Positions 24,649 to 33,659 of a stretch of 64,000 nucleotides of DNA are shown here, piece after piece. Made by a program: the position numbers and the translations under genes. The notes under the pieces are model-generated. The model did no database searches. It was not told the origin of the DNA and saw nothing but the letters and a program-made list of their open reading frames with translations. The stretch covers positions 62,001-126,000 of the forward strand of contig NZ_JAHDAU010000007.1 of assembly GCF_021991835.1 (NCBI RefSeq), written 5' to 3'. Numbering within the stretch: the stretch's first letter is position 1; every line of letters starts with the position of its first letter. The stretch is from Polaribacter sargassicola. GTDB taxonomy: Bacteria > Bacteroidota > Bacteroidia > Flavobacteriales > Flavobacteriaceae.

Positions 24649-25509
24649 TTATAAACTAGCTTTTATCATTCTATCATTGCCAAATAAATCTTTTTTTAGG
24701 TTGATGTTTTTAAACCCTTTTTGTTCTAACATTTCTACCGTTTCTTTGCCCAAATATTGATTGATCTCAAAAAATAAAATTCCGTTTTTAGTAAGATGAT
24801 TTTTAGCTAAATCTGCAATTTTTGAGTAAAATATTAATGGGTTATCATCATCTACAAACAAAGCAAGATGAGGTTCGTTTTGTAAAACATTATTTTTTAT
24901 TTCTACTTTTTCTAATTCTCTAACATATGGAGGATTAGAAATGATAACATTAAATTGTTGAGGTAATTCTGTAGTTTTTAAAATGTCTTTTTCTATAAAA
25001 TTGATATCAACCTTGTTTAATGTAGCATTTTGTTTAGCTATTTTTAAAGCTTCTATAGAAACATCAATTGCAGAAATAGTAACTGCATTTAAGTTTTTTG
25101 CTAATGCAATTGGTATACAACCTGTTCCGGTACCAATATCAAGAATTGCTAATTTTTCTAGATTTGTTTTTTGCAATTTTTCAACTTCAAAAATTATCCA
25201 TTCTACTAATTCTTCGGTTTCTGGTCTAGGTATTAATGTGTTTTTATTCACCAAAAAAGGCAAGCTGTAAAACTCGGTATTACCTAATATATATTGTATT
25301 GGTTCTTCTTTTTTTAATCGATTAATAATGTTTTTTAATTCTGATAAAATTTCATCAGTAATTAAAAAATCTGGTTTTAAAACAGTGTCTATTCTTTGTA
25401 GGTTTAGTTTATCATTTATCAAAATAAAGAAAAATGAATCTATTTCTGTTTTTGGATAAAAGTTGGATAAGGCATCGTTAAAAAAAATACGAAAATCTTT
25501 AAGTGTCAT
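24649..25509 (-). CDS. prmC: peptide chain release factor N5-glutamine methyltransferase
   Basis: 286 residues. The N-terminal helical domain includes EEPIQYILGNTEFYSLPF, and the Rossmann methyltransferase follows with SAM loop DIGTGTGCIPIAL and catalytic ISNPPYV. PrmC methylates the Gln of the GGQ motif in RF1/RF2 and raises termination efficiency. It is the last gene of a minus-strand operon with the cardiolipin synthase (8-nt gap) and a GNAT gene. Confidence 0.95.
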   Translation of the reverse strand: MTLKDFRIFFNDALSNFYPKTEIDSFFFILINDKLNLQRIDTVLKPDFLITDEILSELKNIINRLKKEEPIQYILGNTEFYSLPFLVNKNTLIPRPETEELVEWIIFEVEKLQKTNLEKLAILDIGTGTGCIPIALAKNLNAVTISAIDVSIEALKIAKQNATLNKVDINFIEKDILKTTELPQQFNVIISNPPYVRELEKVEIKNNVLQNEPHLALFVDDDNPLIFYSKIADLAKNHLTKNGILFFEINQYLGKETVEMLEQKGFKNINLKKDLFGNDRMIKASL

Positions 25510-25517
25510 AAATAATT

Positions 25518-26942
25518 TTATAGTAAAGGGCTTAAAAATCGAGCTAAACGTTCTGATGTTTTTTGTTTGTTAGATCTATTTAAAAAATGTTCTAAATTTA
25601 ATTTGGTAGCTAATTTTTTTCTTTCATTAAATTCATCAGAAATTTCTGAAGTTATTTCTTTATCAAAAATTAATGCATTTAACTCGTAATTGTGTTCAAA
25701 ACTTCTGCAATCAAAATTTGTAGAACCTATAGAAATAATTTCATCATCAATATATATAACTTTACTATGAGAAAAATCGTTTCTTAAATAAATGTTTACA
25801 CCGGCTTTTAATAAATCTTCAAAATAAGAATACATGCCATAAGTTGCTATTTTAGAGTCTGTAACTTTAGGTAATAATAAAGTTACTTTTACACCACTTA
25901 AAGCTGCAATTTTAAATGCTTCTAAAATTGCTGCGGTAGGTATAAAATACGGATTTAAAACACAAATACTTTTTTCGGCTAAGTTAATAAGACTTAAATA
26001 TTGTTGCATAACAACAGCTTGGTTGTAATCTGGGCCGCTAGAAACAATTTGAATTTTTTTGTTACTAGAGATATTAGAAACGGTATTGTATTTTTCTTTT
26101 TGACTTAAATTAATATCTGATGCATAATAGAAATCTTTTAAAAAAGTATCATGTAAATCTTTTACAGCACAACCTGTAATTTGTACGTGTGTATCTTGCC
26201 AAATACCTAAATTGGTATTTTTTGTAATGTATTGATCAGAAATATTAACACCACCAGTAAAACCAATTTTGTTATCTATAATTGCAATTTTTCTATGATT
26301 TCTGTAATTTAAAGAAAAAATAAAACTACCAAATTTAAAAGGTGTTTCTGGATAAATTTCTACACCAATTTCTTTCAGCTTTTGTTTAGTTGATTTTTTT
26401 AAACTAAAACTTCCAATAGAATCATATAAAACACGTACCTCTACATTTTCTTTTCTTTTTTCTTCTAAAAGAGTAATAATATTCGATAAAATTTCTCCGT
26501 CTTCAAAAATGTAATATTGTAAATGGATAAAAGATTTGGCGTTTTTTATAGCCTTATAAAGCGCTTTAAAAGTTTCTTTTCCGTTTTTTAAAACAACTAC
26601 ATCATTGTTTAATTGTAAAGGTAAATTTGTATTATTAAAAACTAAATTAGATATTTTGGTTGCTTTAATATTTTGCAGTTCTGTAACGTTTTTATTGGTT
26701 GTATTTGTAAAGTTTTTTTCTATATATTTTTTTCTTTTTTTAGTTTCTTTAAGTTCAAAATATTTTATTTTTCTTCTATTAATACCAAATAAAATAAAAG
26801 TAAAAACCCCTACGTAAGGAAACATAAAGGTTATTAAAATCCAACTTAAAGATTTAGAAGGTTTAACGCCAAAATATAAAATATTGTAAAAAGCCCAACT
26901 AAATAATAATAAATGAATAGATAAGAGTATTGTGTAAATCAA
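25518..26942 (-). CDS. cls: cardiolipin synthase (phospholipase D family)
   Basis: 474 residues. Two N-terminal transmembrane helices with a PLD nuclease N-type segment, then two HxKxxxxD catalytic motifs: NHRKIAIIDNKIGFTGG (about 220) and SHSKVIYIDDEIISIGSTN (about 398). It joins two phosphatidylglycerol molecules into cardiolipin at the inner membrane. Flanked by 3-nt and 8-nt gaps to the GNAT and prmC genes. Confidence 0.94.
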   Translation of the reverse strand: MIYTILLSIHLLLFSWAFYNILYFGVKPSKSLSWILITFMFPYVGVFTFILFGINRRKIKYFELKETKKRKKYIEKNFTNTTNKNVTELQNIKATKISNLVFNNTNLPLQLNNDVVVLKNGKETFKALYKAIKNAKSFIHLQYYIFEDGEILSNIITLLEEKRKENVEVRVLYDSIGSFSLKKSTKQKLKEIGVEIYPETPFKFGSFIFSLNYRNHRKIAIIDNKIGFTGGVNISDQYITKNTNLGIWQDTHVQITGCAVKDLHDTFLKDFYYASDINLSQKEKYNTVSNISSNKKIQIVSSGPDYNQAVVMQQYLSLINLAEKSICVLNPYFIPTAAILEAFKIAALSGVKVTLLLPKVTDSKIATYGMYSYFEDLLKAGVNIYLRNDFSHSKVIYIDDEIISIGSTNFDCRSFEHNYELNALIFDKEITSEISDEFNERKKLATKLNLEHFLNRSNKQKTSERLARFLSPLL

Positions 26943-26945
26943 TCT

Positions 26946-27437
26946 TTATAATTTTTTTATCATCCAAACACTACAAGAATAATGACCTGTATTTCCCATT
27001 GGTTTGTCTAGGTTTGTAAAACCATTTTTTTTATACAATGTTTTTGCGGCTTCCATATAAGGCATTGTTTCTAAATAACAGCTTTTATAACCTAATGTTT
27101 TTGCTTGTTGTAAACAGGTTTCTATTAGTTTAGATCCTAAACCTTTTCCTCTAATAACAGGCAAAAAATACATTTTTTGTAGTTCGCAAATATTTCCATC
27201 AAAGTTATCTAATTTTGCAATACCTGCACCACCAACAACTTTGTTTTTGTGTTCTATTACGTAATAAAAAGAAGTTGGTTTATTAAAGTTTTCAAACATT
27301 AAATCTGTAGCTTTGTCTTCATAAGCAGTTCCTATTTTAGGAGCTCCCATTTCTAAAATTACTTCTCTAATAACAATTGCCATTTCTGCATTGTCTTTAG
27401 GTTTAATTTCTCTTATTATAAAATCTTTACTTGTCAT
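26946..27437 (-). CDS. GNAT-family N-acetyltransferase
   Basis: 163 residues with the full GNAT core: VVGGAGIAKLDNF, ELQKMYFLPVIRGKGLGSKLIETCL (acetyl-CoA loop RGKGLG), CYLETMPYMEAAKTLYKKNGF. Acceptor unknown. First gene of the GNAT-cls-prmC operon, divergent from the LEA2-ribD operon. Confidence 0.92.
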   Translation of the reverse strand: MTSKDFIIREIKPKDNAEMAIVIREVILEMGAPKIGTAYEDKATDLMFENFNKPTSFYYVIEHKNKVVGGAGIAKLDNFDGNICELQKMYFLPVIRGKGLGSKLIETCLQQAKTLGYKSCYLETMPYMEAAKTLYKKNGFTNLDKPMGNTGHYSCSVWMIKKL

Positions 27438-27489
27438 TTATTACTGTATTTTTGCAAGAGCAATTTAATTATTATTTTAAAGAATTAAG

Positions 27490-27954
27490 ATGAAAAACTT
27501 TTTATATTTTACATTTATATTTCTGTTGTTAACTAGTTGTTCTGTTAACGAACAACCAATTTTTATAAAAGTAGATAATGTAGAAGTAGTTAGTTTTACA
27601 GGAGGAGAAGTTAACTTAAAGGCAAATGCTCTTTTTGAGAACCCAAATGATGTTGGAGGAAAAATATCTACAGATGAAATTGCAATATTTGTAAACGATA
27701 TAGAAGTTGCACAAGTTTCTTCTGAAGAGTTTGATGTACCAGCCAAAAATAATTTTACAATTCCTTTAAAAGCAGTAATACCAACTAAGAAAATTTTTGA
27801 AGCAAATAAAAATGATGCTTTAGGTGGTTTATTAGGATCTCTACTAACAAATAAAATTAATGTAAGGTTTAAAGGCAGTTTAAAATACGCTGTATTTGGT
27901 TTTAAAAGTGAATTTTTAATTGATGAAATTGAAGAAATAAAAATTAAATTTTAA
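27490..27954 (+). CDS. LEA type 2 family lipoprotein
   Basis: 154 residues. Lipoprotein signal with LLTSCSVN. The mature part is a single LEA2/WHy-type beta sandwich (EVVSFTGGEVNLKANALFENPNDVGGKIS ... EVAQVSSEEFDVPAKNNFTIPLKAVIP). Such domains occur on the outside of the membrane in desiccation or stress settings. A TATTTTTG -7 box lies at 27447-27454. The TAA stop is immediately followed, in the same frame, by the ribD coding region. Confidence 0.85.
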   Translation: MKNFLYFTFIFLLLTSCSVNEQPIFIKVDNVEVVSFTGGEVNLKANALFENPNDVGGKISTDEIAIFVNDIEVAQVSSEEFDVPAKNNFTIPLKAVIPTKKIFEANKNDALGGLLGSLLTNKINVRFKGSLKYAVFGFKSEFLIDEIEEIKIKF

Positions 27955-27957
27955 GTT

Positions 27958-28995
27958 ATTACTCATAAAGATTACATAAAACGTTGTTTGCAAATAGCGC
28001 AAAAAGGCATTGGTTTTACAAGGCCAAATCCTTCTGTAGGTGCTGTTATTGTTTATAAAGGTAAAATTATAGCAGAAGGTTTTACATCGCCTTACGGCGG
28101 AAGTCATGCAGAAGTTAATGCAATTAATGCCGTAAAAGATAAATCGCTTTTAAAAGAAGCTACAATATACGTAACCTTAGAACCTTGTTCTCATTACGGA
28201 AAAACGCCGCCTTGTGCAGATTTAATTGTAAAAAACCGATTTAAAAATGTAGTAATTGGTTGTGTAGATTCTAATAGTTTGGTTGCTGGTAAAGGTATAG
28301 AAAGGTTAATAAATGCGGGTATTAATGTAACTGTAGGTGTTTTAGAAGAAGAATGTAGAAAGCATCACAAACGTTTTTTTACAGTTCAAGAAAAGAAAAG
28401 ACCTTATATCATTTTAAAATGGGCAGAAACTTTAGACGGATTTATAGCGCCTAAAGAAAAAGATGAACAGAAACCTGTTTGGATTTCTAATAAATATTCG
28501 CAACAATTAGTGCATAAGTTTAGAAGCGAAGAACATGCTATTTTAGTAGGTACAAATACGGTAATTGCAGACAATCCTAAATTAAATGTTAGAAGTTGGT
28601 TTGGCCAAAACCCTATAAGAATTGTTCTAGATAAAAATTTTAGAATTGATAAAAAAGCAAATGTTTTTGATAAAAGTGTAAAAACAATTGTTTTTACAGA
28701 AAATGAAAATAAAGAGAATACTAAAAATCTTTTTTTTGAAACAATTGATTTTTCTAAAGAGATTGCAAAACAAATTTGTAATGTTTTAAATACATATCAA
28801 ATTCAATCTGTAATAATAGAAGGAGGTACGCAAACCATACAGACTTTTATTGATGAAAATTTGTGGGACGAAGCCTTTGTTTTTGTTGGTAACGTAAATT
28901 TTGTAAATGGTGTAAAAGCACCTCTTTTAAATAAACAAATTAAGCAACAACAAAACATCCAAACAGATGTTTTAAAAATATATAAAAATGATTAA
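27958..28995 (+). CDS. ribD: riboflavin biosynthesis deaminase/reductase RibD, non-canonical start
   Basis: A bifunctional enzyme that deaminates and then reduces the pyrimidine intermediate in riboflavin synthesis. The zinc deaminase domain is visible (GGSHAEVNAI, EPCSHYGKTPPC) and the reductase follows (LKWAETLDGFIAP, VIIEGGTQTIQTF). The first canonical start is TTG 27988, but this cuts through the conserved first helix (HKDYIKRCLQIAQKG). The frame is open back to the LEA2 stop, and ATT 27958 gives the usual family length of 345 residues, so I place the start there. No ATG or GTG is available. A caller limited to canonical codons would give 27988. Confidence 0.9.
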   Translation: MTHKDYIKRCLQIAQKGIGFTRPNPSVGAVIVYKGKIIAEGFTSPYGGSHAEVNAINAVKDKSLLKEATIYVTLEPCSHYGKTPPCADLIVKNRFKNVVIGCVDSNSLVAGKGIERLINAGINVTVGVLEEECRKHHKRFFTVQEKKRPYIILKWAETLDGFIAPKEKDEQKPVWISNKYSQQLVHKFRSEEHAILVGTNTVIADNPKLNVRSWFGQNPIRIVLDKNFRIDKKANVFDKSVKTIVFTENENKENTKNLFFETIDFSKEIAKQICNVLNTYQIQSVIIEGGTQTIQTFIDENLWDEAFVFVGNVNFVNGVKAPLLNKQIKQQQNIQTDVLKIYKND

Positions 28996-29596
28996 GAATA
29001 TTATTTTTGATTTTGGAGATATTTTTATCAACTTAGATAAACCTGCTACTTACAGAGAAATGGCGGCTTTAGGTGTTACCAAAATTACAGAAGAAATGGT
29101 TGATGTTTATCATCAATATGAACAAGGATTTATTACAACCGATGATTTTGTAAATTTTTATCATAATAAATTTGACTTAAAAAAAGAAGATTTAGTTAAC
29201 GCTTGGAATGCGGTTTTATTAGATTTTCCGGTAAAACGTTTAGAGTTTTTAAAAGAACTAGCAGCAAGTAAAAAATACAGATTATTTTTATTAAGTAATA
29301 CAAATGATTTACATATAAGTTGGATTAAAAAATCTTTAGGTGATACTTTTTTTAATGAATTTAAAGATTGTTTTGAGCAATTTTATTTATCACATGAAAT
29401 TAATTTTAGAAAACCAAATAAAGAAATTTATGAGTTTGTTTTAAAAGAAAATAAATTAATTGCAGAAGAAACTTTGTTTGTAGATGATTTAAAAGAAAAT
29501 ACAGATTCTGCAAATAAATTAGGAATTTATACCTGGAATTTGATTCCGGGAGAAGAAGAGGTGGTAGAGTTATTTTTAAAAAATAAAATGGATTGA
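28988..29596 (+). CDS. HAD-family hydrolase
   Basis: 202 residues. Motif I is IIFDFGDIF (nucleophile Asp), motif II LFLLSNT, and motif III/IV RKPNKEIYEFV then LFVDDLKENTDSA. This matches the phosphoserine-phosphatase/epoxide-hydrolase N-terminal-like HAD group (DFGxxx start). Substrate unknown; by position a role in dephosphorylating a riboflavin intermediate can be considered. The start overlaps ribD by 8 nt. Confidence 0.92.
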   Translation: MIKNIIFDFGDIFINLDKPATYREMAALGVTKITEEMVDVYHQYEQGFITTDDFVNFYHNKFDLKKEDLVNAWNAVLLDFPVKRLEFLKELAASKKYRLFLLSNTNDLHISWIKKSLGDTFFNEFKDCFEQFYLSHEINFRKPNKEIYEFVLKENKLIAEETLFVDDLKENTDSANKLGIYTWNLIPGEEEVVELFLKNKMD

Positions 29597-30459
29597 TTTA
29601 TTTAGTATTAAGTGTTCTTTTTGCAACTTCATTATTTGTAATATTTAAATATTTTGAAGTTTTTAAAATAGATACATTAAAGGCAATTATTATTAATTAT
29701 TTAGTTGCTTTTTCTTTTGGTATAGGTTTATCTGAAGTAGAATTTTCTTTTGTAGAAATACCACAAAAGCCTTGGTTTTTTGGAGCAATGATTTTAGGAG
29801 CTTTATTTGTTTCTATTTTTTTTGTGATGGCAAATACTGCTCAAAAAAATGGAGTTTCTGTAGCTTCTGTTGCAGGAAAAATGTCTGTAGTAATTCCTAT
29901 TGTTTTTGGTGTTTTTTTATACGATGAATCTGTAAATTTTTTTAAAGTTTTAGGTATTATTATTGCTTTGTTGGCTGTTTATTTAGCATCGGTTAAAGAC
30001 CAGAATAGTAATGTAGAAAAAGCCAGTTTATTATTTCCAATATTACTTTTTTTTGGTTCTGGTGCAATAGATACAATTTTAAAATATGTAGAAGTTAATT
30101 TTGTGCCAGAAAATGAAGTATCACTTTTTTCTGGAAGTTTATTTGGTTTTGCAGCTTTATTTGGATTGATTGTTTTACTAATAAAAACCATTAAAAAAAG
30201 AGAATCGTTTGGTTGTAAAAATATAATAGGAGGTATCGTGTTAGGTATTCCTAATTATTTTACCATTGTTTTTATTATAAAAGCTCTACAAACAAAAGGT
30301 TTTGAAAGCTCTACAATTTTTACCATAAATAATGTAGCTGTCGTTATTGTATCTACAATTGTTGGTTTAATTTTATTTAAAGAACAGTTTAGTTTAAAAA
30401 ATAAAATAGGTGTATTTTTAGCTATTGTAGGTATTATTTTAGTAACCATAGCATCATAA
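29593..30459 (+). CDS. EamA-family (DMT) transporter with TTG start
   Basis: 288 residues with ten hydrophobic helices in two five-helix halves, as in drug/metabolite transporters; the second half includes LGIPNYFTIVFIIKAL and SSTIFTINNVAVVIVSTIVG. Metabolite unknown. TTG 29593 overlaps the HAD stop (TTGA), and a stop codon lies only 9 nt upstream in frame, so TTG is the only standard start that keeps helix 1 intact. Confidence 0.9.
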   Translation: MIYLVLSVLFATSLFVIFKYFEVFKIDTLKAIIINYLVAFSFGIGLSEVEFSFVEIPQKPWFFGAMILGALFVSIFFVMANTAQKNGVSVASVAGKMSVVIPIVFGVFLYDESVNFFKVLGIIIALLAVYLASVKDQNSNVEKASLLFPILLFFGSGAIDTILKYVEVNFVPENEVSLFSGSLFGFAALFGLIVLLIKTIKKRESFGCKNIIGGIVLGIPNYFTIVFIIKALQTKGFESSTIFTINNVAVVIVSTIVGLILFKEQFSLKNKIGVFLAIVGIILVTIAS

Positions 30460-30460
30460 T

Positions 30461-31069
30461 ATGTTAGAGGACGTATATAAAACAATAGAAAAACCATCAG
30501 AAGAAACCTTATTTAAAGAAAAAGGATCTAAATTTTTTGGTTATGCTTTTCCGGTTTTATCAGAAGAAGATGTAAAGGAATATTTAGAAGCATTAAAGAA
30601 GCAACATCATTCTGCAAGACATTGGTGTTATGCGTATCAATTAGGTATTGAAAAAATTAAATTTAGAGTAAATGATGATGGAGAACCTAACAATTCTGCA
30701 GGCTTGCCAATTTACGGACAAATACAGTCTTTTGGAGTTACTAACATTTTAATTGTATCTGTACGTTATTTTGGAGGAACAAAATTAGGCGTTGGTGGTT
30801 TAATTTCAGCTTATAAAACATCGGCACAATTGGTCTTAGAAGCGTCAGATATTATAGAAAAAACAATTGATATTCATTTTAAATTAACTTTTGATTATGA
30901 GTTAATGAATTCTGTACAAAGAATTATCAAAGAAAAAAATATAGACATTATCAATCAGAAATTAGAAATGAATTGCGAGTATGTAATTTCTGTAAGAAAA
31001 AAAAATGCAGCATCAATTTTTAAAATCTTTGATAATTTGTACAAAGTTGATATTGTAAAATTAGAGTAG
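30461..31069 (+). CDS. YigZ/IMPACT-family protein
   Basis: 202 residues. The UPF0029/IMPACT N-terminal domain carries SKFFGYAFPV, HHSARHWCYAYQLG, DDGEPNNSAGLPIYGQI and SVRYFGGTKLGVGGLISAYK, and a ferredoxin-like C-terminal domain follows. Related to proteins that bind ribosomes or act as proline-peptidase-like factors; exact role unclear. Starts 1 nt after the EamA gene and ends 1 nt before the convergent thioesterase stop, with no terminator between. Confidence 0.94.
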   Translation: MLEDVYKTIEKPSEETLFKEKGSKFFGYAFPVLSEEDVKEYLEALKKQHHSARHWCYAYQLGIEKIKFRVNDDGEPNNSAGLPIYGQIQSFGVTNILIVSVRYFGGTKLGVGGLISAYKTSAQLVLEASDIIEKTIDIHFKLTFDYELMNSVQRIIKEKNIDIINQKLEMNCEYVISVRKKNAASIFKIFDNLYKVDIVKLE

Positions 31070-31070
31070 T

Positions 31071-31469
31071 TTAAAACCCTAAACCTTTTAACAAATAATC
31101 TGGGCAACGTGTAGGTTTCATTGTTTTGCTATTAACAAAAACCAAAGCAGTGCTTCCTGTGCAGATTAATTCATCATTTTGATTTGTAATTTCGTAATCA
31201 AATTCAATTTTTACCATTGGCTCCTTTTTCAAAATTGTTTTTATGGTTAAAACGTCGTCATAAAATGCAGATTTAATAAAAATACAGTTTAAAGAAATTA
31301 CCGGTAGCATTATCCCTTTGGTTTCCATATCTTTGTATGTAACGCCTAAAGAACGTAACCACTCGGTTCTTCCTAATTCGAAGAATTGAGAGTAATTTCC
31401 GTGGTAAACAACCCCCATTTGGTCGGTTTCAGAGTATCGTATTCTTGTTTTTGTTAAAGAGCTTTTCAA
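31071..31469 (-). CDS. YbgC-type acyl-CoA thioesterase
   Basis: 132-residue hot-dog fold enzyme. The catalytic region is RYSETDQMGVVYHGNYSQFFELGRTEWLR, with the Asp and the Y/H-x-G-N-Y turn of 4-hydroxybenzoyl-CoA thioesterase relatives. It hydrolyses short or aromatic acyl-CoA esters in the cytoplasm. The start is TTG 31469: no ATG or GTG lies upstream in frame, and the next Met would remove the active-site segment. Confidence 0.92.
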   Translation of the reverse strand: MKSSLTKTRIRYSETDQMGVVYHGNYSQFFELGRTEWLRSLGVTYKDMETKGIMLPVISLNCIFIKSAFYDDVLTIKTILKKEPMVKIEFDYEITNQNDELICTGSTALVFVNSKTMKPTRCPDYLLKGLGF

Positions 31470-31552
31470 AAGATGTTGATGTTTAAAATTTTAGCATTCT
31501 ACGTAAAAAATAATTAATAATCAATAGGAATTCCATTTTTTTATACTGAATT

Positions 31553-31561
31553 TTATTCACA
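31553..31561 (+). promoter_or_regulatory. DnaA box upstream of dnaA
   Basis: TTATTCACA matches the TTATNCACA DnaA-box consensus, 79 nt before the dnaA start. It suggests autoregulation. I see no cluster of further boxes, so this is not evidence for the origin itself. Confidence 0.55.
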
Positions 31562-31639
31562 CTTTTGTACCACTCAAAAAGGGATGCGGAGTTACCTTTT
31601 TTTATTTAATTTAATAACCAAAAAACTGCTTAAAAATAA

Positions 31640-33067
31640 ATGACTATAACTGCTGACTCAGTTTGGAATGAATGCTTGGCTTTCATAAAGGACAATATAA
31701 AGCCACAAGCCTATAAGACTTGGTTCGAGCCAATAAAGCCGGTAAAGTTATCAGGAGAAGCTTTAACTATACAAGTACCTAGTAAATTTTTTTACGAATG
31801 GTTAGAAGAACATTATATTAAATTATTAAGAGTTGCTTTAGTAAGACAATTAGGTAATGATGCCAAATTGATTTATGACGTTAAAATGGAAAATAATTAT
31901 AGCAGTAATAGACCGCAAATAGTTAAAATTCCTAGTTCTAATAGAAATCCTCTAAAGCCTCAAAAAGTTAGTGTTTCTTTAGAGTCTGATAAACGAGAAT
32001 TAAGAAATCCGTTTGTAATACCTGGGTTACAAAAAGTTAAGATAGAATCTCAATTAAACCCTAATTATAGTTTTGCAAACTTTATAGAAGGAGACTCTAA
32101 TAGGTTAGCACGTTCTGCAGGAATGGCAGTAGCAAATAAACCAGGAGGTACTTCTTTTAACCCATTACTAATTTATGGTGGTGTTGGTTTAGGTAAAACA
32201 CATATTGCACACGCTATTGGTGTAGATATAAAAGATAAATATCAAGATAAAACAGTTTTATACATTTCTTCAGAGAAATTTACTCAACAATTTATAGACT
32301 CTGTAAAATCGAATACAAGAAACGATTTTATCCATTTTTATCAAATGGTTGATGTATTAATTATTGATGATGTACAATTCTTATCTGGTAAAGCAGGTAC
32401 GCAAGATGTTTTCTTCCATATATTCAATCATTTACATCAAAATGGTAAACAGGTAATTTTAACTTCTGATAAAGCACCTGTAGATATGCAAGACATAGAA
32501 CAACGTTTATTGTCTCGTTTTAAATGGGGATTATCAGCAGAATTACAAGCGCCAGATTACGAAACTAGAATTTCTATTTTACAAAATAAATTGTATAGAG
32601 ATGGTGTAGAAATGCCAGAAGAAATTATAGAATATATTGCTAAACATATAAAATCTAATGTTAGAGAATTAGAGGGTGTTATTATTTCTATGATTGCACA
32701 AGCTTCTTTTAACAGAAAAGAATTTTCTATAGAATTAGCAAAGCAAATTGTTGATAAGTTTGTAAAGAATACCAAAAAAGAAGTTTCTATAGATTATATA
32801 CAGAAAGAAGTATCTAAATACTTTGATATGGATGTTGCTACTTTACAATCTAAAACACGTAAGCGTCATATAGTACAAGCAAGACAGTTGGCAATGTATT
32901 TTGCAAAAAGGTTAACCAAGTCTTCTTTAGCAAGTATTGGTAGCCAAATTGGGCAAAGAGACCATGCAACAGTATTACATGCTTGTAAAACCGTAGATAA
33001 TTTAACGGAAACAGATAAACAGTTTAAAAAATATGTAGAAGATTTAACTAAAAAGTTAACTTTCTAA
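31640..33067 (+). CDS. dnaA: chromosomal replication initiator protein
   Basis: 475 residues. Domain I is at about 1-90 (SVWNECLAFIKDNIKPQAYKTWFEPI), a linker follows, AAA+ domain III at about 140-350 has Walker A GGVGLGKTH and Walker B LIIDDVQFL, and the domain IV HTH carries the signature SQIGQRDHATVLHACKTV. It binds DnaA boxes and opens the origin. A DnaA box lies upstream. ATG 31640 fits the family start. Confidence 0.98.
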   Translation: MTITADSVWNECLAFIKDNIKPQAYKTWFEPIKPVKLSGEALTIQVPSKFFYEWLEEHYIKLLRVALVRQLGNDAKLIYDVKMENNYSSNRPQIVKIPSSNRNPLKPQKVSVSLESDKRELRNPFVIPGLQKVKIESQLNPNYSFANFIEGDSNRLARSAGMAVANKPGGTSFNPLLIYGGVGLGKTHIAHAIGVDIKDKYQDKTVLYISSEKFTQQFIDSVKSNTRNDFIHFYQMVDVLIIDDVQFLSGKAGTQDVFFHIFNHLHQNGKQVILTSDKAPVDMQDIEQRLLSRFKWGLSAELQAPDYETRISILQNKLYRDGVEMPEEIIEYIAKHIKSNVRELEGVIISMIAQASFNRKEFSIELAKQIVDKFVKNTKKEVSIDYIQKEVSKYFDMDVATLQSKTRKRHIVQARQLAMYFAKRLTKSSLASIGSQIGQRDHATVLHACKTVDNLTETDKQFKKYVEDLTKKLTF

Positions 33068-33149
33068 ATATTTATTTTAGCTTACAAATTCTAAGATTAT
33101 TTTTCTCTTTAAAAAGAGATCTAATAAAAACTTTTAAAAAATAAATTTT

Positions 33150-33175
33150 AACTCTCTTAATTTTTTAAGAGAGTT
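33150..33175 (+). terminator. probable terminator after dnaA
   Basis: AACTCTCTTAA pairs with TTAAGAGAGTT, a stem of 11 bp with a 4-nt T loop; the T run after it is weak. A smaller CTCTTT/AAAGAG hairpin precedes it near 33104-33119. Confidence 0.5.
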
Positions 33176-33208
33176 ATTGTTTGATATTTTTAGCAAAAAT
33201 TATTGTGT

Positions 33209-33658
33209 ATGTATAAAGTATTAATGGTTTGTTTGGGTAATATTTGCAGATCTCCTTTAGCAGAAGGTATTTTAAAATCTAAAGTAAATAAAGCAGATGT
33301 TTTTGTAGATTCTGCAGGTACAGGTGCATATCATGTTGGTAATTTGCCAGATCCTCGTTCTATAGATGTTGCTGCTAAACATGGTATTAATATAACAGAT
33401 CAAAAAGCCAGAAAGTTTGTAGTAAAAGATTTTGATGAGTTTGATGTTATTTATGTGATGGATGATAGCAATTATCAGAACATACTTTTATTAGCTAGAA
33501 ATAAGGCTGATGAAGAAAAAGTGAAATTAATTTTAAATGAAGCGCATCCTAATAAAAATCTAAATGTTCCAGATCCATATTATGGTGGTGATCAGGGTTT
33601 TGAAGATGTATATAAAATGTTAGATGAAGCTTGCAATTTCATCAGTAAAAAAATATAA
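33209..33658 (+). CDS. low-molecular-weight protein tyrosine phosphatase
   Basis: 149 residues. The P-loop is at the N-terminus, VCLGNICRSPLAEG (nucleophile Cys8, Arg14), and the general acid Asp lies in VPDPYYGG. It dephosphorylates protein tyrosines, often on surface-polysaccharide kinases. A TTG two codons upstream (33203) is possible, but ATG 33209 gives the standard M-Y-K-V-L-M-V-C start. 1 nt before the methyltransferase gene. Confidence 0.94.
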   Translation: MYKVLMVCLGNICRSPLAEGILKSKVNKADVFVDSAGTGAYHVGNLPDPRSIDVAAKHGINITDQKARKFVVKDFDEFDVIYVMDDSNYQNILLLARNKADEEKVKLILNEAHPNKNLNVPDPYYGGDQGFEDVYKMLDEACNFISKKI

Positions 33659-33659
33659 A

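Noticed and set aside
31500..31640. Chromosome origin next to dnaA
   Set aside because: Only one clear DnaA box and no AT-rich repeat unit beyond the general AT bias.
33624..33659. Longer start of the RsmI-like gene
   Set aside because: The extension lies inside the phosphatase gene and lacks family similarity; ATG 33660 matches the conserved N-terminus.
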